Shown one piece after another: positions 15,895 through 25,050 of a DNA stretch of 64,000 nt (position 1 is the first letter of the stretch; each line of letters starts with the position of its first letter). The stretch is from a virus. The stretch covers positions 1 through 64,000 of the IMG/VR virus record IMGVR_UViG_3300042564_004524; one strand, 5' to 3'. The notes beneath the pieces were generated by a model. The model saw only the letters and a program-made list of their open reading frames with translations, searched no databases and was not told where the DNA came from. The translations under genes were made by a program, and so were the position numbers.

Positions 15895-17537
15895 TAGTTG
15901 GCGTATCCTGTATTAACAATATAATAATTTGAACTTCCACCAGACACTGGGGAATTTATAACAATAGATTGAACACCAGAATAGGTGGTTTTTAAATTAC
16001 TATTTGATGAGTTTATTATAGAAAATTGGGTCGGTGTGAATATCCTAGTGTTAACCAAAGTTGGTTTCCACGAAGTAAATTTACCTATTTTTTTAGCGTA
16101 AATATAATAAACGTCTGAAATGTTTATTTTAGAATCATCATTAACATCAAATTTATAATAATCCCAAGCATTTATATTTCTACTTAAAACCTTAGAGTTT
16201 GCTGAAATAGCGTCAAAAGTTGTTATAGCGTTAGGTGTTGGTGCATCAATTTGAATATACCATTCTATTGATGGGTTAGTAGTTTCTGTGATAGTATATT
16301 TTCCATTAGAATCTGTGTATATTGTTTTATATAACTCCCATGAACCTGTGCTAAATATATAATCAAATTCCAAGACATAATTTAAAGAATTGTTATTATT
16401 TAAATCATTCCAACGACCACTACCAACAAACTGAATATAATCTTCACCACCAGAATTGTTAGGTTCACCACCATTCCAATTAGAATAAGGATAAACACCA
16501 AATCTCCAAGCTGTTGACATGTAATTACGATTCATCTCATCAGCTGTAAGAGCGTTAGAATATACTTGAAAACTACCTAATCTAAAATTACCATAAGCAC
16601 CAGAACCCATGTTTGTAAAATCGGTTAACCCAATACCATAATATAAACCATTTCCGTAATAATATGGTGCTTGTCTAGCTGTATTTATAGTAGCAAAAGC
16701 AACACCATCTTTATAACCAGTAAGTGTTGTTCCATCGTAAGTAAAACCAACTAAATGCCAAGCGTTTAATGTTATACTAGTAGAAACTTGTACCATTCCA
16801 CTGTTCCAAAGCCCACATCTAAGTGTGTTACCACCAGTTATTTCTATTTGTGCGTCGTGCCAACCAGATGATGGGCTACCAGCACCTAATTCAGTTACAA
16901 CAACACCATTTCCAGTTGGATAAATCCACGCTAATAATGAAACTTTAGTTGATGTAAATTTTGAGGCTAAATTACCCGTAATACCATATTGGTTAATACC
17001 GTTGAATGTTAAGTATTTACCACCACTATTAGTATATGTAGGGTTGTTTGTTAATGTAGTGTTAATACTAGATTTAATATCTGTTAGTATATTTCCTGAT
17101 GTGTAGAACGCTACATCATAATCAGCTTGTTGGTTTGTGGTGACATAATTTTCTGTCCATCTCCACCCAGCATTTGGTTCCCCATAAAAATTACCTGTTT
17201 TGTCTTGATAATATCCTATCCATCCACTAGGCCATGTGTTAAAAACAAAGGTATTTTCAGCAGCGTTAGAAATTGTCACTAAATGACCATTCATAGCTAC
17301 ACAGTTAGCTTGGGCTGTAGTCCAATTAGCGGTGGTTGTTGAACGATAATATGAATGACCGTTATAATTTGTTTGTGAAGTAAATCCAGCTAAATTTGAC
17401 GTTGTTCTTTTAAAAAGTTTTATAGGTATATTAGGAATACCTACACTATTTGAGTTGTAGATATAACCAGAATAATTAAATTGACCAAATAATTGGTTAG
17501 TCAATAATAATATGAATACCACTAACTTTTTCATCAT
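15894..17537 (-). CDS. exported C-type lectin with nested LamG domain and dockerin-like tail
   Basis: 547 residues. Signal peptide (about 1-18), then a C-type-lectin first half at about 55-150 (TTAQANCVAMNGHLVTISNA, WIGYYQDKTG, GWRWTE). A LamG/concanavalin-like domain follows at about 165-340 (YLTFNGINQYG, VSLLAWIYPTG, WHLVGFTYDGTTL). The lectin second half returns at about 350-395 (YSNWNGGEPNNSGGEDYIQF, GRWNDLN). The C-terminal 140 residues hold an Ig-like region and dockerin-like DVNDDSKINISDVYYIY. Probable glycan-binding surface protein. Confidence 0.75.
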   Translation of the reverse strand: MMKKLVVFILLLTNQLFGQFNYSGYIYNSNSVGIPNIPIKLFKRTTSNLAGFTSQTNYNGHSYYRSTTTANWTTAQANCVAMNGHLVTISNAAENTFVFNTWPSGWIGYYQDKTGNFYGEPNAGWRWTENYVTTNQQADYDVAFYTSGNILTDIKSSINTTLTNNPTYTNSGGKYLTFNGINQYGITGNLASKFTSTKVSLLAWIYPTGNGVVVTELGAGSPSSGWHDAQIEITGGNTLRCGLWNSGMVQVSTSITLNAWHLVGFTYDGTTLTGYKDGVAFATINTARQAPYYYGNGLYYGIGLTDFTNMGSGAYGNFRLGSFQVYSNALTADEMNRNYMSTAWRFGVYPYSNWNGGEPNNSGGEDYIQFVGSGRWNDLNNNNSLNYVLEFDYIFSTGSWELYKTIYTDSNGKYTITETTNPSIEWYIQIDAPTPNAITTFDAISANSKVLSRNINAWDYYKFDVNDDSKINISDVYYIYAKKIGKFTSWKPTLVNTRIFTPTQFSIINSSNSNLKTTYSGVQSIVINSPVSGGSSNYYIVNTGYAN

Positions 17538-17983
17538 ATTTTAGAAATAGCGTCTTGTAAGGCTTTTTTTAACGCACCAGAAAAAGCTGATTTTTCGAAA
17601 GGTAGGGTTTCATCTTGTAATTCAATAAATGTTGAACTAACATCAGTATTTGTATCACCTTCACCTTCATATTCATCACCATCTATTTTTACTATTAATT
17701 TAACTGTTGTTTTTTTTCTTTTTTTCTCAAAAGGACCTAAAGACACACTATTGGTTGGTGCTTCAATACTTTCAATTAAAACACTAACAGGTTTCCCATC
17801 TTGACAAATAGAATAACTATTAGAAAGAATTTCTTCGGTAATTTGTTTTACACCTAGCAAAAATCTATTAGGGTTCACTCCTTCAATTTCACCTTCGTTT
17901 TTAACATCTTTAACTGAATAACATTCTTGAGAATATCCTCTTAAAGAAATAAATATTGTTAATATAATTAAAATTTTTTTCAT
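17534..17983 (-). CDS. exported hypothetical protein of CsgG-containing operon
   Basis: 149 residues with signal peptide MKKILIILTIFISLRGYSQ. The mature part has VKQITEEILSN, VSVLIESIEAPTNSVSLGPF, TTVKLIVKIDGDEYEGEG and terminal helix FSGALKKALQDAISKI. The pattern (strand-strand plus final amphipathic helix) resembles the CsgG/FlgT-type accessory fold, but this is weak. Overlaps the lectin gene by four bases. Confidence 0.6.
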   Translation of the reverse strand: MKKILIILTIFISLRGYSQECYSVKDVKNEGEIEGVNPNRFLLGVKQITEEILSNSYSICQDGKPVSVLIESIEAPTNSVSLGPFEKKRKKTTVKLIVKIDGDEYEGEGDTNTDVSSTFIELQDETLPFEKSAFSGALKKALQDAISKI

Positions 17984-17988
17984 ATGTA

Positions 17989-19386
17989 TTATAATATTGC
18001 TTTTGCTCCTGTTAAAATTTGGTAAGATAACGGGTTATCATTTATTTGTTGAACACCGCTTATACTTATATTTAACTTGAATTTTTTTGTTATTTTATAA
18101 TCAGCTGATACAAAAGGTATTGCTAACAATCCTGAATTATACCACATACCTTGATAATAGTAAACATATGGTGAATAAACAGCAACAAACATAGTTGTTA
18201 ATTTTATTTTTTTATTTAATTTAAAATCACTATAAACACCACCTAACATTGAAATACTTTTAAATCTAGATTCACCTAAATTCCCAGTTGTTAAATTAAC
18301 ACCAATTGTTGATGTTACTTTACGATACTTATATGATTCCATAAAAGAAATAGTGTTGAAAAAGTCTTTATCAAAATTCAACATAGTTGAATTAGCCAGT
18401 ATACTGGTAAATTTCTTATGTCTATATGAAACAAACAAAGTTATGTTTGAATTATTAATATAACTCGTAAAATTAACTAACACACCTTTAGCAAATGTGT
18501 TTTTAGTGTTTGATGAAACAATACTAGCGTTTATTTTAAGTTGACTAGGGTCAGCCCCATCAGCACTACCTATAACAACGACATCACCATTCATCATTAG
18601 ATTACCTTTTTTCGCTCCAGCTACTTTACTTTTTGTCGTAGATGAAGATTGAGAAGAAGATACTAACGCGTTATTAGCTTGTTCTTTATTTTTTTCTGAA
18701 GTTTCTGATTTTTCAGTATTGTCTAACCTTACAGAATTAACACCTCCTGTAATATTACTTATGGGTGTTTGACTTTCTTGTGTTCCTGTTGTAGTTGTGC
18801 TAGTCTGAGTTGGATTAGTAGTTCCTTCATTTCCACTATTTGTTCCAGTTCCATTATTAGAGGTATTATTTCCGTTGGTAACTGGTGTTTTTTTATCTCC
18901 GTTACTATTTCCTGTATTTCCGATAGAATTGGTCCCATTTTTATTATCTTTTTTTTCTTCATTGTTATTTGCTGAAACCTTCTCGTCAGCTTCAACAATC
19001 CCTGAAATTGTTGAACCACCACTTATGGCTTCCATGTCACTTAAAATAGACAAAACACTGGTCACCACAGCTATATTGTTTTGCGCAATTAAAACATTCA
19101 TAGTGGTATCTAAGGTTAAACCAACACCACTACATGGACCTGCTGGGTTTTGAGAATTTACAGTATTAATCCAATCTTGAAAAACACCCGATTGTAATTC
19201 AGCATCAGTAAATGAACGTACTTGGCCGTTATAAGTTACTGGTACCGAACCAGAAGATGTATCAATATAGATTTGTTTAGTTTTAGAGGTGCAAGGGTCG
19301 GTATAAGAATACATAAACCCTTGCGCCACACCTAAAACCGATGTGAATAATAATAAAATTGTATATATAAATTTATTAACATTCAT
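17989..19386 (-). CDS. exported outer-membrane protein with low-complexity linker
   Basis: 465 residues. Signal peptide (about 1-21), then an N-terminal globular part containing DPCTSKTKQIYID and a predicted helix region. An Asn/Gly/Thr/Ser-rich linker spans about 140-250. The C-terminal barrel-like part (about 270-465) has repeated alternating strands (FAKGVLVNFTSYI, ITLFVSYRHKK, TSTIGVNLTTGNLG, YKITKKFKLNISISG). Likely an outer-membrane porin-like component working with the adjacent CsgG-like protein; function not known. Confidence 0.65.
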   Translation of the reverse strand: MNVNKFIYTILLLFTSVLGVAQGFMYSYTDPCTSKTKQIYIDTSSGSVPVTYNGQVRSFTDAELQSGVFQDWINTVNSQNPAGPCSGVGLTLDTTMNVLIAQNNIAVVTSVLSILSDMEAISGGSTISGIVEADEKVSANNNEEKKDNKNGTNSIGNTGNSNGDKKTPVTNGNNTSNNGTGTNSGNEGTTNPTQTSTTTTGTQESQTPISNITGGVNSVRLDNTEKSETSEKNKEQANNALVSSSQSSSTTKSKVAGAKKGNLMMNGDVVVIGSADGADPSQLKINASIVSSNTKNTFAKGVLVNFTSYINNSNITLFVSYRHKKFTSILANSTMLNFDKDFFNTISFMESYKYRKVTSTIGVNLTTGNLGESRFKSISMLGGVYSDFKLNKKIKLTTMFVAVYSPYVYYYQGMWYNSGLLAIPFVSADYKITKKFKLNISISGVQQINDNPLSYQILTGAKAIL

Positions 19387-19391
19387 TTTAA

Positions 19392-19742
19392 TTAATTTTC
19401 AGTTGTACTTGACATAGAAATTCCGTCTTCTTCATCAACTTTTTGGATAAGCATTTTATCTCTATCTTCTGAGTTAAACCAATAGTCAACAACTTTGTTT
19501 AAGTTACCAACAAAAGCACCTAATAAGATAAGTAACATTTCTTTCCAATCTTCATTAATAGTAGCGCCAAAAAAAACACCAGCGTTAATCCCTAATATAA
19601 TCATTGTAAATAAGCCTAACACAATCGCTGTAATTTTCCAACGATTATTTTGCATTTCAACAAGCATATAATAGAATCTATTTTTTTCATCTATTTTTTT
19701 TGGTATTTCTTTACCTGTTATCATTTGTTTTAATTTGTTCAT
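19392..19742 (-). CDS. two-span membrane protein, holin-like
   Basis: 116 residues. Charged N-terminus (KQMITGKEIPKKIDEKN), two hydrophobic segments at about 36-57 (ITAIVLGLFTMIILGINAGVFF) and 68-82 (EMLLILLGAFVGNLN), then an acidic tail. Size and topology fit a holin or a membrane anchor; no motif is diagnostic. Sits between the CsgG-like gene and the beta-barrel gene. Confidence 0.6.
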   Translation of the reverse strand: MNKLKQMITGKEIPKKIDEKNRFYYMLVEMQNNRWKITAIVLGLFTMIILGINAGVFFGATINEDWKEMLLILLGAFVGNLNKVVDYWFNSEDRDKMLIQKVDEEDGISMSSTTEN

Positions 19743-19745
19743 TTT

Positions 19746-20450
19746 TTAATTTTTAAATATTCCATTTTTTATTAATTTTGAAATTACCCTAGACGCAGCT
19801 GTTTCTAAGGCTTTTTTTGTTGATATACCGATTGTTGATTGATTAAATTTAATTTCATCTACACCATCTAATAACGAAGATGTTTTTACAGTTGAAGCTT
19901 CACCTAATCCACTACCAGTATAAATTTCACCAGTTTCAGCATCTACAAATCTAACTTGTAATCCTAATCTAGTTGTTTGTGTTGTTTTAGAACCATCTGT
20001 TAGTTTAACCTCTTCATCTTCTGATACACTGAAGTCATATACTTCAATATAAACAAAGAATTTTGCTAAAATGACATTACCCTTCACTTCTATTTTATTT
20101 GATGAAATACCCTTATCTGAAGCTTTATCTTGAGCTATCATTTTTTGTTTTATTTCATTTTTATCTTCAGTAAATTTGAATCTGTCTGTTGTTTCTAAGA
20201 ACTCTAAAACAATATTTGCAACCCCAAGTCCAACACGTTTGTCTTTTAACTCTGGGTACATTTCATATAATTCCTCGTTGATACCTATTTTAAGTACTTG
20301 AACTGGAATAGCCTCACCTTCATAGCCACTAACTACATCAAGTGATTGTTTCTTTTCAAAATCAGCCTTATAATCCTCGGTCTTTACAGTGCCAATTTGA
20401 CCGTAAAGACCGAAAGATGATAATAATAAGGTTAAAAGCAATTTTTTCAT
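19746..20450 (-). CDS. CsgG-family (curli secretion channel-like) protein
   Basis: 234 residues. Signal peptide MKKLLLTLLLSSFGLYG without a lipobox cysteine. KRVGLGVANIVLEFLETTDRFKFTED, a long GNVILAKFFVYIEVYDFSV strand pair, TTRLGLQVRFVDAETGEIYTGSGLGEAS and the terminal helix ALETAASRVISKLIKNGIF follow the CsgG fold order. CsgG forms a nonameric outer-membrane pore for curli export; phage copies are of unknown use. Adjacent to genes for exported surface proteins. Confidence 0.72.
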   Translation of the reverse strand: MKKLLLTLLLSSFGLYGQIGTVKTEDYKADFEKKQSLDVVSGYEGEAIPVQVLKIGINEELYEMYPELKDKRVGLGVANIVLEFLETTDRFKFTEDKNEIKQKMIAQDKASDKGISSNKIEVKGNVILAKFFVYIEVYDFSVSEDEEVKLTDGSKTTQTTRLGLQVRFVDAETGEIYTGSGLGEASTVKTSSLLDGVDEIKFNQSTIGISTKKALETAASRVISKLIKNGIFKN

Positions 20451-20451
20451 A

Positions 20452-20766
20452 TTACCATGGGTCCTCTTCTGTTTTTTTAGGAGCGGGTGCTGGAGCTGCT
20501 ACTGGCGCAGCAACTGAAGTTTTTTGGTTATTAGTATTATTGCTTTGTTGTTTTTGTTGGTTGGTATTGTTGTTAGATAAATTGATAACAACAGGAGCAG
20601 CTGCTGGAGCTGCTTGTTCTGTTTTTGTTTCTTCTTTATCTTCACCTTCACCACCAAATAAATGAGTAGACACCCAAATACCTGCACCACCAATTACAGT
20701 GGTTAATGTTCCTAGGATAGTTTTTTTAAGACCTGACCATCCTTCTTCTGTTTTGTTTTCTTCCAT
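20452..20766 (-). CDS. small membrane protein with Ala/Pro/Gln-rich tail
   Basis: 104 residues. One N-terminal hydrophobic segment (about 10-33, ILGTLTTVIGGAGIWVS) is followed by an acidic Lys/Glu stretch and a low-complexity tail rich in Asn, Gln, Ala, Pro (APVAAPAPAPKK). Resembles a membrane-tethered linker. Immediately upstream of the CsgG-like gene on the same strand. Confidence 0.6.
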   Translation of the reverse strand: MEENKTEEGWSGLKKTILGTLTTVIGGAGIWVSTHLFGGEGEDKEETKTEQAAPAAAPVVINLSNNNTNQQKQQSNNTNNQKTSVAAPVAAPAPAPKKTEEDPW

Positions 20767-20772
20767 TTTTTT

Positions 20773-22665
20773 TTAATATTTAGCAATTTTATCAGTTTCA
20801 ATTTTACTTATAGTATTTAATTTAGCAATATATAACCCACTAGCTAAAGAAGATAAGTTAGTAGAATAAACATATTGACCCTTAGCCATATATTTGTTTA
20901 TTATAGTAAATACTTTTCTTCCTGCTACATCAAACAAACATAGTTCAGTTTCACCGCTTTTATCTACTTTAAAATTTACAAATACATCACCATTTGTTGG
21001 GTTAGGATAAACAATCATATCACCAGTGACAAATGTTTGATTACCAATTTTATTGATTTCAACAACACCATTGGTAGGTACAATATTCATATCTGAAGAA
21101 GTTTCGTTTCCTACAAATTTTCTAGATGTGTATAATGGACTAGAGTTCCATTCGCTTTGTGGTGATTTAGCTGTAAAATATAATGTGAAAAGAGTTTCCC
21201 CGTCTTCAACAAAGTTATTATTACTAGCATCATAACCACCCCACTCAATAACATCATCATGAGGGTTAACAAAACTTAACCATGACATTGCTTTTTGTGA
21301 GTTTCTTACTTCATTAAATTCTAATAAATTAGAATCATAATATAAAGCTAATTGTAGAGAACCTAATTTATTATTACCAGTAAGTGTTTTAACAGGTATT
21401 TCAACCATATTACCTTCACTCACAGTTAAACTAGGTAAATTAATTTCAACTGTTGGTAAAGGTCTATCATACTCAACTTTTTCATCAATAACATAACTAG
21501 AAGCATTAGCTGGGTTATTAATTTCAATAGGTGTTAAACGAGCCATATGATAACCAGTTCTATTTGCGTCACCAGTAACCATAACATAATATGTTATACT
21601 AGTTTCACCAAAAGGTATTTCATATGTAAAGTCAGTAACACCAGCAATACTTGAAGTCATGTTTGTGTTAGGTGAACCCATAACAGTAGTGTATTCACTA
21701 GATGTAAAGAATTTAATATTGTTTACACCATTTGGCCATACGCTAAATCTACCAGAGATTTTACCAAAAACACCATAAGCATCAGATATTGTAATGTTAT
21801 TGTTACCATTTACGTCAGCAGCGTAAAAATCAAAATCACTTGGTTGTCCAGTACCTAACACCCATTGATTAATTTGCTGTGCATCCGCAACTGAAATAAC
21901 GTTACCAACATCCATAGTACCACCGTTTACAACTAATCTTATATCATAAAACGTAGCGTCAATTTGCTCATTAATAGCATAAGAACCGTTTAAATCAGTA
22001 AGATAATTGTTAACTAAAGTCCATGGACCGCCAGTTTTAAGTTTTTTCTCTAATGAGAATGGTAAATTTTTAGCTGGAGTATCGTTTACGTTCACAAAAT
22101 TTGCTGTGTAAGTAAAAGTTTGTCTTAAGAAGTTACCACCATAATTGTGAAGTGATAACACTAAGTCATTACCAGCTTGGTCAGCACCCATTTGAGGAAA
22201 AGTTTGAACACCAGTCCATGTTAAGTTTCCAATAGACGGCAAAGAATCAAAAGTTCCAGCAGCAACATGGGTAAAAGCAATATTAAACAAATTACCGATT
22301 GGTAATGTGTATGTACTATCACTACCTGTGTATACTACAGTTATAGTTACGTAACCATTAGCATTGTTATCAACAAATTGTAAATCTAAATTGGTTGTAG
22401 AACCAATTAAAGATACAGCTGCTGATGAAAATGCTGTTTTATCATAAAACACTCTAAATTGAAGACCTGTAACTAACGAAGTAGTTGTATTAGCATAGGT
22501 TAATTTAGTGTTAGTAACACCTTGTACACTAGTACCAACGGTATAGTTCGTGTCAATTAAAACCCAAACACCGTTAGACGGTGCAACAGGTTCTTGTGCG
22601 AAAGTTGGTGTTATGAAACTAAATAATAGTAACGCAACACTAACTAATTTTTTAATGTTTTTCAT
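20773..22665 (-). CDS. exported cohesin/dockerin-like protein with T9SS sorting domain
   Basis: 630 residues. Signal peptide MKNIKKLVSVALLLFSFITP...AQ (about 1-24). Residues about 30-170 form a cohesin-like beta domain. About 245-315 hold two dockerin-like repeats (VISVADAQQINQWVLG and ADVNGNNNITISDAYGVFG). A second cohesin-like domain sits at about 410-530 (LGSLQLALYYDSNLLEF). The C-terminal 85 residues (VYPNPTNGDVFVNF ... LFDVAGRKVF ... LASGLYIAKL) match the type A sorting domain for the type IX secretion system. Predicted to be exported and anchored by the host T9SS. Confidence 0.8.
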   Translation of the reverse strand: MKNIKKLVSVALLLFSFITPTFAQEPVAPSNGVWVLIDTNYTVGTSVQGVTNTKLTYANTTTSLVTGLQFRVFYDKTAFSSAAVSLIGSTTNLDLQFVDNNANGYVTITVVYTGSDSTYTLPIGNLFNIAFTHVAAGTFDSLPSIGNLTWTGVQTFPQMGADQAGNDLVLSLHNYGGNFLRQTFTYTANFVNVNDTPAKNLPFSLEKKLKTGGPWTLVNNYLTDLNGSYAINEQIDATFYDIRLVVNGGTMDVGNVISVADAQQINQWVLGTGQPSDFDFYAADVNGNNNITISDAYGVFGKISGRFSVWPNGVNNIKFFTSSEYTTVMGSPNTNMTSSIAGVTDFTYEIPFGETSITYYVMVTGDANRTGYHMARLTPIEINNPANASSYVIDEKVEYDRPLPTVEINLPSLTVSEGNMVEIPVKTLTGNNKLGSLQLALYYDSNLLEFNEVRNSQKAMSWLSFVNPHDDVIEWGGYDASNNNFVEDGETLFTLYFTAKSPQSEWNSSPLYTSRKFVGNETSSDMNIVPTNGVVEINKIGNQTFVTGDMIVYPNPTNGDVFVNFKVDKSGETELCLFDVAGRKVFTIINKYMAKGQYVYSTNLSSLASGLYIAKLNTISKIETDKIAKY

Positions 22666-22674
22666 TTTTCCGTT

Positions 22675-22923
22675 TTAAGCTTCGTTTGAGTTGTCTTTGT
22701 TAGATTTACCAAAAACTTTGTCAACCGATGCTAAACCTAGACATCCGAATGATAACATTGCGACAGCATTAACTAATGTGTCAGAAGGTTTGATATCACC
22801 ATGTGAATAACTATTTACGAACATTGTTGCACATAAAGTTAATCCAGCGATGATTCCAACAAACCTTTTTGATGAGAAATTTCCTGTCTCATCTTGGAAA
22901 ATTTGTGTAAAGAATTTTTTCAT
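22675..22923 (-). CDS. small membrane protein, holin-like
   Basis: 82 residues from the ATG at 22923, with two hydrophobic segments (RFVGIIAGLTLCATMFV and LVNAVAMLSFGCLGLASV) and a polar C-terminus. An in-frame ATG at 22965 would add 14 basic residues; I prefer the internal start because the intervening DNA is A-rich like other leaders here. First gene of the minus-strand surface operon. Holin-like topology, no further evidence. Confidence 0.65.
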   Translation of the reverse strand: MKKFFTQIFQDETGNFSSKRFVGIIAGLTLCATMFVNSYSHGDIKPSDTLVNAVAMLSFGCLGLASVDKVFGKSNKDNSNEA

Positions 22924-22981
22924 TTTTTTTAATTTTATTCTTTTGTTATTTTTTTGATGAAACATTTGCTTTCGCTTAAAT

Positions 22982-22989
22982 ATAAATAT
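22982..22989 (-). promoter_or_regulatory. ATATTTAT motif heading minus-strand operon
   Basis: The reverse strand reads ATATTTAT at this site, upstream of the first gene of the 15.5-22.9 kb operon. No host-type TAtaTTTG element is visible in front of that operon, so this may be its only promoter. Confidence 0.45.
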
Positions 22990-23010
22990 TGAAAAAAAGT
23001 TTAAAAAAAA

Positions 23011-23040
23011 TCTTTATTTAAAAAAAAAGTAGTATCTTTG
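23011..23040 (+). promoter_or_regulatory. promoter for 23060 gene
   Basis: TATCTTTG at 23033-23040; the -33 region is AT-rich with no exact TTG. Divergent from the minus-strand operon. Confidence 0.6.
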
Positions 23041-23059
23041 CATAAAATTATTTAATGCG

Positions 23060-23320
23060 ATGAAATTGATTTTTAAATATAATTGGTGTGTACCCTACGA
23101 AGCTAGTGGTACTGAAATTTTTATAATAGAATGTGATAGTAAAATTAAATTACAAGTTTACGTTTTAGATAAAATAAAAGAAGTTAGGCAAATAAAAAAT
23201 AACTACCTATCATTATTTAATTTTGAATTTTATAATTTAGATGAATTAGAGTACCAAATAGAATATAACGTATACACCTTAGATGAATGGTGTGAAAAAG
23301 AAATAATAAAAATAGAATAA
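23060..23320 (+). CDS. small hypothetical protein
   Basis: 86 residues, unrecognised, alternating beta/helix pattern with several aromatics (FNFEFYNLDELEYQIEY). One base before the ATG of the RlaP-type gene region, so probably co-expressed with it. Confidence 0.6.
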   Translation: MKLIFKYNWCVPYEASGTEIFIIECDSKIKLQVYVLDKIKEVRQIKNNYLSLFNFEFYNLDELEYQIEYNVYTLDEWCEKEIIKIE

Positions 23321-23321
23321 A

Positions 23322-24545
23322 ATGAGTAAACAACTAACACACGAATTTCTAGTAGAAAATGGGTTAATACTTTTTGAAACCATAATTGGTTCTCAAGCAT
23401 ATGGTACCCAAACACCTACTAGTGATGTAGACAAAAAATTCGTATACATTTTACCAGAAGATTATATATTTGGTACAGGATATGTTGAACAAATAAATGT
23501 AAATAAAGACTACACAGGTTGGGAGCTTAGACGTTTCCTAGAATTAATGGAAACAAACAACCCAACGGTTCTAGAACTTCTAAACAGCCCAGAAGACTGT
23601 ATAATCAGCAAACACCCTTTGTTTGACCTAATCCTTGCACATAAGGAGGATTTCATAACAAAACTATGTAAAAATAGCTTTGGTGGATACGCTAGACAAC
23701 AAATTGTTAAAGCTAAAGGTCTTAACAAGAAACAAAACTGGGAAAAAGACAAAGTAACTAGAAAAGACTTGTTAGATTTCTGTTATGTTATTCAAGGTGA
23801 TAAATCTATCCCATGGAAAGTTTGGAATGATGGTAATTATGATGAGAAATTCATAGGCGCTGTTAATGTTCCTAACGCTAGAGATGTTTACGCGTTATTT
23901 TATGACAGTATTGCTGAAATGTGTCATGGTTCAAAACATTCTGAAGATAGACGAGAAAAACATAAAACAATTTTAAAAGTTGCTGGCAAACCAATGGGTA
24001 TGGGTTATAAAGGCTTGATTAACACTGGTCATGAAGGTGAAGACGGTAAAATTAATTATGGAGTTTCAAATCAATTACGTTTATCAAGTATACCTAAGGA
24101 TGAAAAACCAATTTGTACGATAGTATATAACAAAGATGGTTATTCAGAACACTGTAAGGATTACAAAGAGTACCAAGAATGGCTTGAAAACCGTAACGAA
24201 GCTAGATATGTGGAAACACAAGAACACGGTCAACGTATTGACGGTAAGAATATGATGCACTGTATGCGTCTTATCAGAATGGCAACAGAAATTGGTCAAG
24301 GTAAAGGGATTCAAGTAAGAAGAGAAGATAGAGAATATCTATTATCAATTCGTAGAGGTGAACTAGACTTAGATAAATTAATCGAAGAAGCGGATAATGC
24401 GATTAAAAATATGGATGAAGTTTTTGATAATTCCACTCTACCTGACAGAGTCCCTAAGGGTTTGGTAAATGCTCTTTTAGTTACTATCAGAAGAGAATTT
24501 TATGATTTGCCAATATCGGCAACAACACTTGAAAAAAGACTTTAA
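23322..24545 (+). CDS. RlaP-type nucleotidyltransferase (DNA polymerase beta fold)
   Basis: 407 residues. IGSQAYGTQTPTSDVDKKFVYI is the GS...D-x-D core of the RlaP/YcgL nucleotidyltransferase family, followed by WELRRFLELMETNNPTVLELLNS and GYARQQIVKAKG typical of it. RlaP proteins accompany RNA ligases in bacterial RNA-repair clusters and are thought to act on RNA ends. Length is above the usual about 250-300 residues, with an extra central region (about 170-330). A role in tRNA repair with the ligases elsewhere in the window is inferred. Confidence 0.75.
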   Translation: MSKQLTHEFLVENGLILFETIIGSQAYGTQTPTSDVDKKFVYILPEDYIFGTGYVEQINVNKDYTGWELRRFLELMETNNPTVLELLNSPEDCIISKHPLFDLILAHKEDFITKLCKNSFGGYARQQIVKAKGLNKKQNWEKDKVTRKDLLDFCYVIQGDKSIPWKVWNDGNYDEKFIGAVNVPNARDVYALFYDSIAEMCHGSKHSEDRREKHKTILKVAGKPMGMGYKGLINTGHEGEDGKINYGVSNQLRLSSIPKDEKPICTIVYNKDGYSEHCKDYKEYQEWLENRNEARYVETQEHGQRIDGKNMMHCMRLIRMATEIGQGKGIQVRREDREYLLSIRRGELDLDKLIEEADNAIKNMDEVFDNSTLPDRVPKGLVNALLVTIRREFYDLPISATTLEKRL

Positions 24546-24546
24546 G

Positions 24547-25050
24547 ATGGATATATTTGACGCACCTAAAAATTGTATAAGAACCAACAGTGGTTTATAT
24601 ATAAATGTTTTTGAACCAAAATCTGAAATGATTAATATTGAAGACATCGCACATGCGTTAGCTTCTTTGCCCAGATTTGGCGGTCATTTAAACAAACACT
24701 ATTCAGTGGCGCAACATTGTGTAAGATGTTGCGAAATGGCTGAAGGGTTTGAAGACAAAAAAGCAGCTTTGCTCCATGATGCTAGTGAAGCGTATATGTT
24801 AGATATACCAACACCAATAAAATCAATGTTACCAGATTATAAAAAATATGAGGGTAATTTAATGATGTTTATTGCAAATCATTTTGATTTTGAATACCCA
24901 TTAAACGAAAAAGTTCACACTATAGATAGAGATATGTTAGTATATGAATGGGAAAATTTAGTGGTAAATGAATCTGAGGAATTTGAATGTTGGGACCATG
25001 CAACAGCTAAGTCTAGATTTATAGATGAATTTAATAATTTATTTAAATAA
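24547..25050 (+). CDS. HD-domain phosphohydrolase (YfbR-like)
   Basis: 167 residues starting at ATG 24547 just after the RlaP stop. HYSVAQHCVRCCEMA and ALLHDASEAYMLDIPTP give the H...HD metal site and the E-A of YfbR/5'-nucleotidase-type HD hydrolases; TIDRDMLVYEWE supplies the last Asp. Members dephosphorylate (deoxy)nucleoside monophosphates. Likely nucleotide-pool metabolism. Confidence 0.75.
   Translation: MDIFDAPKNCIRTNSGLYINVFEPKSEMINIEDIAHALASLPRFGGHLNKHYSVAQHCVRCCEMAEGFEDKKAALLHDASEAYMLDIPTPIKSMLPDYKKYEGNLMMFIANHFDFEYPLNEKVHTIDRDMLVYEWENLVVNESEEFECWDHATAKSRFIDEFNNLFK

Noticed and set aside
18769-19153. Plus-strand ORFs opposite the beta-barrel protein gene
   Set aside because: They mirror the low-complexity Asn/Gly/Thr linker of the minus-strand gene.
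15463-22923. Operon as phage tail-fibre genes
   Set aside because: Signal peptides, a T9SS sorting domain and a CsgG-like channel point to export by the infected cell rather than virion assembly.
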